A stretch of DNA of 40,148 nt from Chlamydiota bacterium (GTDB taxonomy: Bacteria > Chlamydiota > Chlamydiia > Chlamydiales > Parachlamydiaceae): NCBI GenBank assembly GCA_013287015.1, contig JABDEO010000004.1:1-40148 (forward strand), in the 5' to 3' direction. The translations under genes and the position numbers were made by a program. The notes beneath the pieces are model-generated. The model saw nothing but the letters and a program-made list of their open reading frames with translations, did not search any database and was not told the DNA's origin. Below, one piece after another: positions 33,215 to 40,148 of the stretch. Positions within the stretch are counted from its first letter, which is position 1; every line of letters begins with the position of its first letter.

Positions 33215-33871
33215 TCAAACTCCTACTTTTCCGCAGCATTTTTTGTATTTTACTGCTGAGCCACATGAACAAAGCTCATTCCTCCCTATAACAGATTGAC
33301 TCTTATTCTTGCCTACACTTGCTTTGCCTATCAGATGCTCTCTGTATAAATCATAATGAAGCTTAATCCTTTTTGCATAAGCGCTTTCCTGTGTACTTGA
33401 ATGGTCATCCGATATCTCGTAACACATTTCCTCAAATACTTTAGCGAAAAAGGCATCATATTGACTGCTTCCAGAATGAAGATCAGCAAATACACACGGA
33501 TATCTCTTCTGATGAAAGTCGAGTCCTATTTTTTTATAAAAAGCCGCATCTTCCCAGCAAAAACGCAATGTCGTAATTGGCTCAAATTTTCCAATTCCTT
33601 CGAATTTATAAACACCAATCATGGCATTGCGACAGTCGCATTGTGGATTCGTGCAAAACATCTCAATAAAATAATAAGTTCCTACCGGTGGTCCGCCTGG
33701 TAAAAGGACGTTAAAAGTCAACTGACGAGTTTCACTGGCTGCCTTCTCAGGAAAAAACTCTTGAAACGGTCCAAAATACATTTTAAATCCTCCTATCGGC
33801 AAATAAATTCTCTGGCCTAACTTAGGCTGATCCCTTTTATAATTACGAAAATTCAACTTGAAATTCTGCAC
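33215..33871 (-). CDS. SEC-C zinc-binding protein, last gene of the XPB operon
   Basis: A 218-residue protein ending in a typical SEC-C zinc motif, 'GRNELCSCGSAVKYKKCCG' (Cys201, Cys203, Cys212, Cys213). A second possible zinc group, 'FCTNPQCDCRNA' (Cys73, 78, 80), lies in the N-terminal domain, which is otherwise not recognised. SEC-C tails bind zinc and often mediate protein-protein contact. The start overlaps the upstream gene by 29 bases; an ATG 90 bases later (MYFGPF) is an alternative. It is transcribed with the helicase genes, which suggests it serves that module. Confidence 0.7.
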   Translation of the reverse strand: MQNFKLNFRNYKRDQPKLGQRIYLPIGGFKMYFGPFQEFFPEKAASETRQLTFNVLLPGGPPVGTYYFIEMFCTNPQCDCRNAMIGVYKFEGIGKFEPITTLRFCWEDAAFYKKIGLDFHQKRYPCVFADLHSGSSQYDAFFAKVFEEMCYEISDDHSSTQESAYAKRIKLHYDLYREHLIGKASVGKNKSQSVIGRNELCSCGSAVKYKKCCGKVGV

Positions 33872-35558
33872 TCAGGTTTTTAATGATAGTTGCTAATTTA
33901 GGGCGTGCTTTATCGGGGACGAAACAAATCCCAACCTTTGCATCAGGTTGTATAGGGGTCACTCCCATCTCTTCGAAGGCCTTTTTCATTTTTTTGAAAA
34001 AGATCGGGTTCTCCGATTTCAAGGCGATAAAGGCGCTTTCATTAATCTGAACTTTCTCTATCTGTTTAGATTTTTTTTCAACAGACTGAGTTTTAGATCC
34101 TTTGCTTACTCGATGAGAGCATTTTATTTTATCGGCGTTTATTTGTTTTTTTGAATGGTTGACCTTTTCAGGAACTAGACCGGCATCCTCAAGTGAATTA
34201 AAAAGTGAACTTTCATTCGCAATAAGAAAAATATTGGAAATTTTATTGTCTACGATGCGTTCTTTGATAGTCTGACGAATGCCTTCCGGAAGATCTTGAG
34301 CCGTTTTATCGATTTCCAGAACAGCAAAACCTTCATAAACGATGAATTTATCCGCTTGAGAGGTCCACTCTGAGATGTCGGTGGCAACATTTTTTGGAAT
34401 ATTAGTTCCCAATAGATTCAAAATGTCAAGAGGCTGCTGAAGCGAGGGATTATCCGCAAGGCTCTGTATGGTTTTTTTGCGAGATAATTCGAGAGTGGTG
34501 GTGTATTTATCTTCGACGAGGACTTGAGTATATGGCTCAAGCTGCCTAAGCTGTTTATCGGGATAGAGAGTCGACTCAACAAAAATCTTAAAGTCAGGCG
34601 TCACAGTCGTTTTAACGTGGTTGAGGGTTAGAATATCTTTTGATTGCATCGCCTTGAATTTCTTTGTCAGGGTAAAGGATTTAATGAAACAAGGGAGCGC
34701 TGGACTTCTGTCATGCTGCCCATTAAGAAATTCTTCATCGTATTCCAAGTTAACATACAGCATAGGGACTGCTATCGCCTCTAAAAAGTACGCGAGATAA
34801 CGCCCTTCAACCCGAGTAAAAGCATCTGAATCCTTACAATCAATCTCTTTTTCTATAGATCCTTCCCCCCATCTCCCCAAAGCTTCTGCTTTAACAGACG
34901 TGGAATAAATTCTTTCATAAAAGCAATAGTACTTCGTTTGTTTGGCAGTTCCCTGTTTCAGGATTAAGTCAGGAGATTCTTTATGGACCCGCTCCACAAA
35001 GGAATGAAAGGAGATGGGGGTATCGATGGGAAAGGTGGACAAAATTTTCAGCAGGCTTTTACGGATGAACGGCAGATCCATTTTCGACGCGCCGTTAATG
35101 CCGCTGCCGAAAGTGGAAAAACGCTCTTGTGTGCCAAATAATGAAGAGTCATAGAACTCATTAGGGGTTTTAGTCAGTAAGGCCTCGAGAATCTTAAATT
35201 CTTTATCAGCAGAACTGATGCGTAGATATTGCTCGATGTCGGCTGTGCAGGTTTTGATGTAGTTATCGGGAAAACTGGGTTCTTGGCTGGAATAGCCGAC
35301 ATAAACACCTTTGGTGTCATAGGAAACGAGTTTTAAGTTTAAAGCAAGTCCAGAGATCCACTCTATCCAGACAACTTTTCCATCTTCAGTGTCATTAAGG
35401 TATTCCGGAATATTAAGCCTTTTTTCAAGACGTTTGATATCTGTTTTGGGAATTTCATTTCCCCTATGGGAACGTTTGATTCCATAAGATTGGACATAAT
35501 CAATAAATTCTAATAAGTCACGGCGGATATTTATGAACGTCTTCATTGGCTTGTTCAT
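33843..35558 (-). CDS. Helicase-associated protein with Helicase_C_3-like domain
   Basis: A 571-residue protein. Residues about 315-465 resemble Helicase_C_3 ('XPB/Ssl2-like'): 'HVKTTVTPDFKIFVEST', 'LRQLEPYTQVLVEDKYTTTLEL', 'LSRKKTIQSLADN', 'NVATDISEWTSQADKFIVYEGFAVLEI' and the end 'LIANESSLFNSLEDAGLVPE'. The same domain appears at the N terminus of the XPB helicase two genes upstream. The first 300 residues, with 'LYVNLEYDEEFLNG', look like winged-helix and mixed domains not assigned here. A short tail near 535-571 (EMGVTPIQPDAKVGICFVPDKARPKLA) is separate. It overlaps the 482-residue gene by four bases, so the two are made together. Confidence 0.65.
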   Translation of the reverse strand: MNKPMKTFINIRRDLLEFIDYVQSYGIKRSHRGNEIPKTDIKRLEKRLNIPEYLNDTEDGKVVWIEWISGLALNLKLVSYDTKGVYVGYSSQEPSFPDNYIKTCTADIEQYLRISSADKEFKILEALLTKTPNEFYDSSLFGTQERFSTFGSGINGASKMDLPFIRKSLLKILSTFPIDTPISFHSFVERVHKESPDLILKQGTAKQTKYYCFYERIYSTSVKAEALGRWGEGSIEKEIDCKDSDAFTRVEGRYLAYFLEAIAVPMLYVNLEYDEEFLNGQHDRSPALPCFIKSFTLTKKFKAMQSKDILTLNHVKTTVTPDFKIFVESTLYPDKQLRQLEPYTQVLVEDKYTTTLELSRKKTIQSLADNPSLQQPLDILNLLGTNIPKNVATDISEWTSQADKFIVYEGFAVLEIDKTAQDLPEGIRQTIKERIVDNKISNIFLIANESSLFNSLEDAGLVPEKVNHSKKQINADKIKCSHRVSKGSKTQSVEKKSKQIEKVQINESAFIALKSENPIFFKKMKKAFEEMGVTPIQPDAKVGICFVPDKARPKLATIIKNLSAEFQVEFS

Positions 35559-37003
35559 GCTGAAGCCTTCGTGTGTGAATTAATAAATTTCGTGGTGAAT
35601 CCTTTCTTTTTGCCATACTGGAGCAATTCCGGCAGATCTTCTTGAGAAACGGCGTAACACCCCTCTCCCAGTTTAACCATGTTATCGCTGTATTTAAAGA
35701 GCAATACGCTTTCAAGGTCGGGGCAGTTTACTTTAATGACCACAAGGCCCGAGTGGACGGCTATTTTCCCTGCTCTCTCTTTGATGGCTTCAAAAGTCTG
35801 ACGATATGCAATGGAATACGTTAACAGCTGTTTGATGAATGGGTGTGCATCCAATTCCGCAACCATTCTACCAATATACTTTGGGCAAGGAACTGCCGCG
35901 ATCCCATCTCCCTCCACACTCAATAATGAAGCTTTGGCGAGAGTCAGAAACTCATCGAGGGAATAATTTTTATTGAGCTTTACCCATGTTTTCCCATTTT
36001 TTTCTTCAAGTGCAAGAGGGAGTGAACGGATCTTATCCGCAGAGTATTCCAGTTGGGGAATGATATACTCAATTCCATCCTGAGATAGCTTTTCAAGAAA
36101 TCCGAAATGGATGCCTGCCTCTACAAACACAGCAAGCTCATCACCAATGAAAGAGCAGTTTAGCTGTGCGCAGTGTTTTTCTAAGTCCTCTTTTTTGATT
36201 CCATGACCTGACGGAACATTTTGAAGTACATATCGCCTTGCTCGCGCCTTTTGTTTTACTCTACTTTCAGTTTCAATCCTGGTATATTTTTCCATCTTGG
36301 CCAATCCCTGCGTACACAACAACCATTTATCGAACATGGCTTCATGGATTTCTTCCGGCGTCGGATGCAACTTGCTTTCGAGCCTTAACGTCCCTGCGAC
36401 AAGGGTGAACTTTGGATGTGTAATCTCCTGAAACGGACGAGGTACGGATTTCTTAAAAATATCCTGAGCAAGAATTTCGCCCATAATAGCGGCCCATTTT
36501 GAATATCGGATCGTACCGGAAATGGGAATTGTTGGCAGCCTCAGCGGAGGCAATAGTTTGGCAAATTCCGGTGGAAGATAAAGCGCATAGCTTTCCCATT
36601 TAGACTTGTTGCTTCGTCGATGCTGCTCAAATGCTGCAAGAACGACGCCGTTGTTGATTAAGCGATCTGTAAGGAACTCAACAATCTGCTTAAGATCTTG
36701 ATCCGAATAATAACCGGAATCCTTCTTAAGAAAAAAAGGCGCTAATTTTTCAGTTTCTTGAGGTTCGCCTGTGAACTTTAAAAAATGCAATACTGCCAAA
36801 GCTTGCTCATCGAGTTGAGAAAATGCCGTCTGCAGTCCGGTTTCATTCATGAATCGCAACTGCACAAAGTCCGCCCAGTCCGATTTTCCACTTTGAGACG
36901 GAGGACCTTGAAATCCTCTGACCTTGCAGATTTTTCTTAACCCCGCCACAGTACATACGTTATGAATGGTTTCCTTCAGAAAGGATTCGATTGAAATTGC
37001 CAT
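35555..37003 (-). CDS. Helicase-associated protein, winged-helix rich
   Basis: A 482-residue protein of the XPB operon. It starts with a SAP- or Rho-N-like helical piece ('VAGLRKICKVRGFQGPPSQSGKSDWADFVQ', about 18-47), then winged-helix features ('LDEQALAVLHFLKFTGEPQETEKLAPFF', 63-90). The C-terminal third ('EGDGIAAVPCPKYIGRMVAELDAHPFIKQLLTYSIAYRQTFEAIK') again looks like a helicase-associated domain. It has no helicase motifs of its own. Bacterial XPB genes are known to sit next to a single large 'helicase-associated' gene; here the role seems shared between this protein and the next. It lies six bases after the helicase gene. Confidence 0.6.
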   Translation of the reverse strand: MAISIESFLKETIHNVCTVAGLRKICKVRGFQGPPSQSGKSDWADFVQLRFMNETGLQTAFSQLDEQALAVLHFLKFTGEPQETEKLAPFFLKKDSGYYSDQDLKQIVEFLTDRLINNGVVLAAFEQHRRSNKSKWESYALYLPPEFAKLLPPLRLPTIPISGTIRYSKWAAIMGEILAQDIFKKSVPRPFQEITHPKFTLVAGTLRLESKLHPTPEEIHEAMFDKWLLCTQGLAKMEKYTRIETESRVKQKARARRYVLQNVPSGHGIKKEDLEKHCAQLNCSFIGDELAVFVEAGIHFGFLEKLSQDGIEYIIPQLEYSADKIRSLPLALEEKNGKTWVKLNKNYSLDEFLTLAKASLLSVEGDGIAAVPCPKYIGRMVAELDAHPFIKQLLTYSIAYRQTFEAIKERAGKIAVHSGLVVIKVNCPDLESVLLFKYSDNMVKLGEGCYAVSQEDLPELLQYGKKKGFTTKFINSHTKASA

Positions 37004-37009
37004 TTTTTA

Positions 37010-38686
37010 TTACTCCACACGGTCCATAATTTCATAGGCATAGCCTTGCTCCGTTAAAAAGAGTTGGCGATTGCGTGCGAATTCCACTTCTGTGGTATCG
37101 CGTGAGACAATTGTATAAAAGTGCGCCTGATTTTCCCCTTGTTTGGGGCGCAGGATTCTCCCCAAGCGCTGAGCCTCTTCCTGCCTTGATCCATAAGTCC
37201 CCGAGACCTGTATTGCAACCTCGGCATCTGGGAGATCCAAAGCAAAATTTGCAACCTTAGATACTATCAAAACAGGAAACTTGCAACAACGAAAATCGTG
37301 AAATATCGCATCTCTCTTTTTCTGAGGCGTTTTCCCATTGATCAAGGGAAGGTCCATGATCTTTGCCAAACTTTCAAGCTGTTCAATATACTGCCCGATG
37401 ATCAATGTCTGCTTGCCTCTATGGCGCTCGAGAATGGATCTGATCACGTGTAGTTTTTCGGAGTTCTCTGAAGCGATACGAAATTTAGTACGAGCATCTG
37501 CAATCGCATATTCCATTCTCTGATGCTTAGGAAGCGGGGTCCTCACTTCATAGCACACCGCCTTAGCTATCCAGCTTTGTTTTTCCAGGACTTTCCAGGG
37601 CACATCGTATTTCTTGGGGCCGATAAGGGCGAACACATCGGATTCCCGACCATCTTCACGGACAAGTGTTGCGGTGAGGCCTAAGCGTCTTCTCGATTGA
37701 ATTTCAGCGGTAATTTGAAAGATTGGGGCAGGGAGAACGTGCACCTCATCATAGACAATGAGACCCCAATCTCTGCCCTGAAATAGCTGAAAGTGTGCAA
37801 ATTCCTCTTCCTGATTCTTACGGTATGTGATGATCTGGTAGGTAGAGATTGTGATAGGACGAATCTCTTTGCAGTGTCCTGAGTATTCTCCGACCATCTC
37901 TTCGTCAATGTCTAGTTTATCGAGGATTTCTCTTTTCCATTGCCTCACAGCGCTGACGCTTGTGGTTAGAATGAGAACAGACACCTGGTATTTCGCCATA
38001 ACAGAAATCGCAACGACCGTTTTTCCCGCTCCGCAGGGAAGAACAATAACACCGCTTCCACCCTTTTCACCGCCACCCGCATAGAAGATTTCAGAAGCCG
38101 TTTTTTGATAATCCCTGATGGAAAAAGGGAGTCCGGAAGATGTTATCGACCTCAACCGGAGAGGTAATTTCTCTCCGGAAACATAACCGATAAAGTCTTC
38201 AGCAGGCCATCCTGTTTTGATAAGTTCAATCTTCAGCTTTCCGCGAAAAACAAGCGGAATCCGGAATGTGATATCGTCCAGACGATCCGTGAAGTATTCC
38301 TTCAACTCTTTGTAGTGAGCCAATTCTTCAGCCAAATATTGCTGTGATGTTTGTAAGAGAAGGAATCCTTCTTCCTCACTTCGAACCAGCTTCACCTGCC
38401 CATAGCGACCGGCATAGTCTTTTATTTCGTGTAAGACATGCGTGGGAACTTCATATTTCGCATAGTTCTGAAGAGTCGCGATCATTTCCTCGGCAAGATA
38501 TCCTGCTGCGGATGCATTCCAGATAGAAAGAGGAGTAATTTTATACGTGTGTATATGCTCCGGAGACTTCAAAAGCTCGGCAAATCGAGCCAAATGATCA
38601 CGAACTTCCTCATAAAGAGGGGAATGCACTTCCACAAGAAGGGTCATATCGCCTTGTACGATCAAGGGATTTTGTTGTTTATTCAT
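37010..38686 (-). CDS. Bacterial XPB/Ssl2-type DNA helicase
   Basis: A 558-residue superfamily 2 helicase with all core motifs: Walker A 'LPCGAGKT' (216-223), DEVH (313-316), 'GLTAT' (336-340), and 'QRLGRILRP' (506-514) with the arginine finger. The RED motif of XPB, which wedges the strands apart, is present (343-345, in 'LVREDGRESD'). Residues 1-125 are a Helicase_C_3-like domain ('GDMTLLVEVHSPLYEEVRDHL', 'THTYKITPLSIWNA'-type pattern). 130-190 resembles the damage recognition domain. XPB unwinds DNA 3' to 5' and acts in repair. No Bax1-type nuclease lies nearby, unlike in archaea. It heads a four-gene leftward operon. Confidence 0.88.
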   Translation of the reverse strand: MNKQQNPLIVQGDMTLLVEVHSPLYEEVRDHLARFAELLKSPEHIHTYKITPLSIWNASAAGYLAEEMIATLQNYAKYEVPTHVLHEIKDYAGRYGQVKLVRSEEEGFLLLQTSQQYLAEELAHYKELKEYFTDRLDDITFRIPLVFRGKLKIELIKTGWPAEDFIGYVSGEKLPLRLRSITSSGLPFSIRDYQKTASEIFYAGGGEKGGSGVIVLPCGAGKTVVAISVMAKYQVSVLILTTSVSAVRQWKREILDKLDIDEEMVGEYSGHCKEIRPITISTYQIITYRKNQEEEFAHFQLFQGRDWGLIVYDEVHVLPAPIFQITAEIQSRRRLGLTATLVREDGRESDVFALIGPKKYDVPWKVLEKQSWIAKAVCYEVRTPLPKHQRMEYAIADARTKFRIASENSEKLHVIRSILERHRGKQTLIIGQYIEQLESLAKIMDLPLINGKTPQKKRDAIFHDFRCCKFPVLIVSKVANFALDLPDAEVAIQVSGTYGSRQEEAQRLGRILRPKQGENQAHFYTIVSRDTTEVEFARNRQLFLTEQGYAYEIMDRVE

Positions 38687-38901
38687 TTATTGACACCGAA
38701 AAGTCAGAGAACTGATTAATGTAAGTGGTTCAATTATCAGAGAAGGGCGGCTCGATTCTACAATCAATCTTGCTGAAAGTCCAGTTTTTAATCGGCAATT
38801 TTTGTGGGATTTACGCAAATTTTACCACAGAATTTAGTGAGAAAAAGCTGTAATAAAATGACGTAAACCAGCACAATTGACACTAAAAAAACAAGGTAAC
38901 T

Positions 38902-39702
38902 ATGGATTTTTTTAAAAATTCGGGTTCCTATCCTGAAGCAGAATTTTTGCAAGGACGTGAAGCCGATCGATTGCAACAACTTATCGATTTCGATTACGAC
39001 GAAATATGCGATACCTATAGTGAAACCTATGCTTATTATGCGCTATCACACAACATAATATTAAAACTGGCATCTAAGCTCCTAACTGGATGCAAGATAT
39101 CTCCGCAAATTATTAAATTGCTTAATCGCGGGCAAAACAAGCTCAAGCACACTCCTCCTCTATCCGACATGAATGCTTTATTGAGTTTTTATATTGTGTA
39201 TGATGCCAAGGAGGGGAGCGGAGCAAAGACTATTGCTGAGGGCCTTCTATTAAGTATGGGCGTGCCGCCCCCCGCTGAAGCCAAACACGCTATAAAAAAC
39301 TGCATGAATTCCAGATGGGGAATATATGAGTACTGGGAATGCATTGATACGCATAATTTTACAGTCAAAGAACTAGCAACAGATAAAGTATTTACGATAC
39401 TCCAGCCTCTTGGGTATATAGGGAAAAAGGGGGATCTTTTAATGTTCAGGCTGTTGCCATCACTCACCCCTGTTGACACAGCAGTTGCAGTTGGCGCACC
39501 TTTTCTTTTATCTGGGAACAGCAAGCAGGAATGGTTGGATTTTCTGCATGAGCAAGATGTAGTTGGCGGCAAAAAGACAGAAGAACAGCTTGTCATCCTT
39601 TTCAAAAAAGGACCACGCTTTGGTTATTGGATTGATTTCTTCTTATCCCTCTCGGGGATAACAGCCACACATTATATCGTTAAAGGACTTCCCAAACAGT
39701 AG
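38902..39702 (+). CDS. Unknown protein, SEC-C-family-like C-terminal domain
   Basis: A 266-residue soluble protein, divergent from the XPB operon. The N-terminal half is helical ('ETYAYYALSHNIILKLASKLL'). The middle, 'NFTVKELATDKVFTILQPLGYIGKKGDLLMFRLLP' (about 155-189), resembles a beta domain found in many SEC-C-containing proteins, with the 'gdll.aRllp' core and then 'VGAPFLLSGNSKQEWLDFL'. Here the zinc tail itself is missing. AAGG lies 7 bases before the ATG. The link with the SEC-C protein at the end of the neighbouring operon suggests a shared role, as an inference. No function is assigned. Confidence 0.5.
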   Translation: MDFFKNSGSYPEAEFLQGREADRLQQLIDFDYDEICDTYSETYAYYALSHNIILKLASKLLTGCKISPQIIKLLNRGQNKLKHTPPLSDMNALLSFYIVYDAKEGSGAKTIAEGLLLSMGVPPPAEAKHAIKNCMNSRWGIYEYWECIDTHNFTVKELATDKVFTILQPLGYIGKKGDLLMFRLLPSLTPVDTAVAVGAPFLLSGNSKQEWLDFLHEQDVVGGKKTEEQLVILFKKGPRFGYWIDFFLSLSGITATHYIVKGLPKQ

Positions 39703-39755
39703 TTAACAAATCAATGAACAGCTAAAAAAATATAAAAATTGTCAGTCATTGAGCA

Positions 39756-39977
39756 ATGCAAATGGTTGATCTAATTAAAAATAAACAGAGAGTATTTCCT
39801 AAATATCTGGCAATAGCGGCTACGATTATTTATGTACTGACGTTTCCCTTCTTATTAGGGATGTCATTCAGCAGTTTGATGGTTTTTGATAAACCCAATC
39901 TATCAACTTTATTCGGCTCAATGATCATTTTTACATTTGATTACAACAAGAGAATTCCTATTCTCGTGGTTGATTAG
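39756..39977 (+). pseudogene. Truncated small membrane protein, paralogue 3
   Basis: The first ~60 residues match the membrane protein at 7.2 kb ('ATIIYVLTFPFLL', 'SSLMVFDKPNLSTLFGSMIIFTF'). After that, the frame reads antisense through the end of an alkyltransferase gene and stops (DYNKRIPILVVD). The second half of the gene is missing. It is a third family copy, cut where the leftward gene begins. Confidence 0.6.
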
Positions 39978-40148
39978 CCATTTTTTGCGTGTCAGGCCGC
40001 CGCCATAGCCACCCAACTCCCCGTTCGTGTTTATGACACGGTGACAGGGGATAATAATGGCAAATTGATTTGCGCCATTTGCATTAGCGACAGCACGAAA
40101 TGCAGTTGGTTGTCCAATTCCAGCAGCTATCTCAAAATAAGATCGAGT
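39918..40148 (-). CDS. ogt: O6-alkylguanine-DNA alkyltransferase, 3' part
   Basis: The minus strand at the window end encodes the C-terminal domain of an Ogt/Ada-type alkyltransferase, beginning inside the gene. It shows 'IAAGIGQPTAFRAVANANG', the active-site motif 'IIPCHRVI' (PCHRV at 40035-40049) with the acceptor cysteine, then 'GELGGYGGGLTRKKWLINHE' and a short tail to TGA. It removes alkyl groups from guanine in DNA by transferring them to its own cysteine. The 5' part is outside the window. The last ~10 codons overlap the broken membrane gene on the other strand and may be foreign to the family. Confidence 0.85.
   Translation of the reverse strand, partial: TRSYFEIAAGIGQPTAFRAVANANGANQFAIIIPCHRVINTNGELGGYGGGLTRKKWLINHENRNSLVVIKCKNDH

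Noticed and set aside
39189-39605. Leftward 138-codon frame inside the gene divergent from the XPB operon
   Set aside because: Antisense to a longer frame with a ribosome site and a plausible domain; its own translation is Ser/Pro-rich without features.
1-40148. tRNA, rRNA or tRNA-linked attachment site for the island
   Set aside because: No cloverleaf-like or rRNA sequence was recognised on either strand, so island borders are not anchored to an att site in this window.

Overview
The window looks like the accessory part of a chromosome from an amoeba-associated member of the Chlamydiae (Parachlamydiaceae-like). This is inferred, not proven. It rests on a complete F-like conjugation gene set of the kind known from the Protochlamydia amoebophila genomic island, a DUF2608-type HAD protein of a family known from Chlamydiae and Legionella, an IS1634-type element, and AT-rich DNA full of decayed genes. 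No rRNA, tRNA or CRISPR array was seen.

Left flank (1 to about 12.6 kb, accessory and decaying). It holds a Memo-like protein, a DUF2608 HAD-like secreted protein, a frameshifted winged-helix regulator with a perfect 40-bp palindrome inside its promoter, an S41 peptidase, a membrane-anchored alpha/beta hydrolase, an APH-like kinase and two small paralogous membrane proteins. An AbiEi-type antitoxin follows, whose toxin has been cut off after a few codons. Next come an IS200-like protein without catalytic residues, a zeta-toxin gene split by a 157-bp hairpin MITE with its small partner gene, and a DUF3800 protein. Then there is a leftward pair: a coiled-coil protein and a tandem ribbon-helix-helix protein resembling TraY.

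Centre (12.9 to 30.7 kb). One tightly overlapping rightward operon encodes an F-type type IV secretion/conjugation machine: pilin candidate, TraL, TraE, TraK, TraB, a DsbA-like oxidoreductase, TraV, TraC, an S26 TraF-type peptidase, TraW, TrbC, TraU, TraN, thioredoxin-fold TraF, TraH, an unknown exported protein, TraG and TraD. The channel, pilus and mating-pair genes and the coupling protein all look intact. No TraI relaxase is present. Where one might be expected there is an intact IS1634-like element with a truncated gene on each side.

Right flank (32.6 to 40.1 kb). After a repeat-bearing stretch there is a leftward four-gene operon: an XPB/Ssl2-type helicase, two large helicase-associated proteins and a SEC-C zinc protein. 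A divergent gene of unknown function has a possible SEC-C-associated domain. This module is the best candidate here for a poorly described DNA repair or defence system. The window ends in a truncated third copy of the small membrane protein family, which runs into the 3' end of an O6-alkylguanine-DNA alkyltransferase gene.
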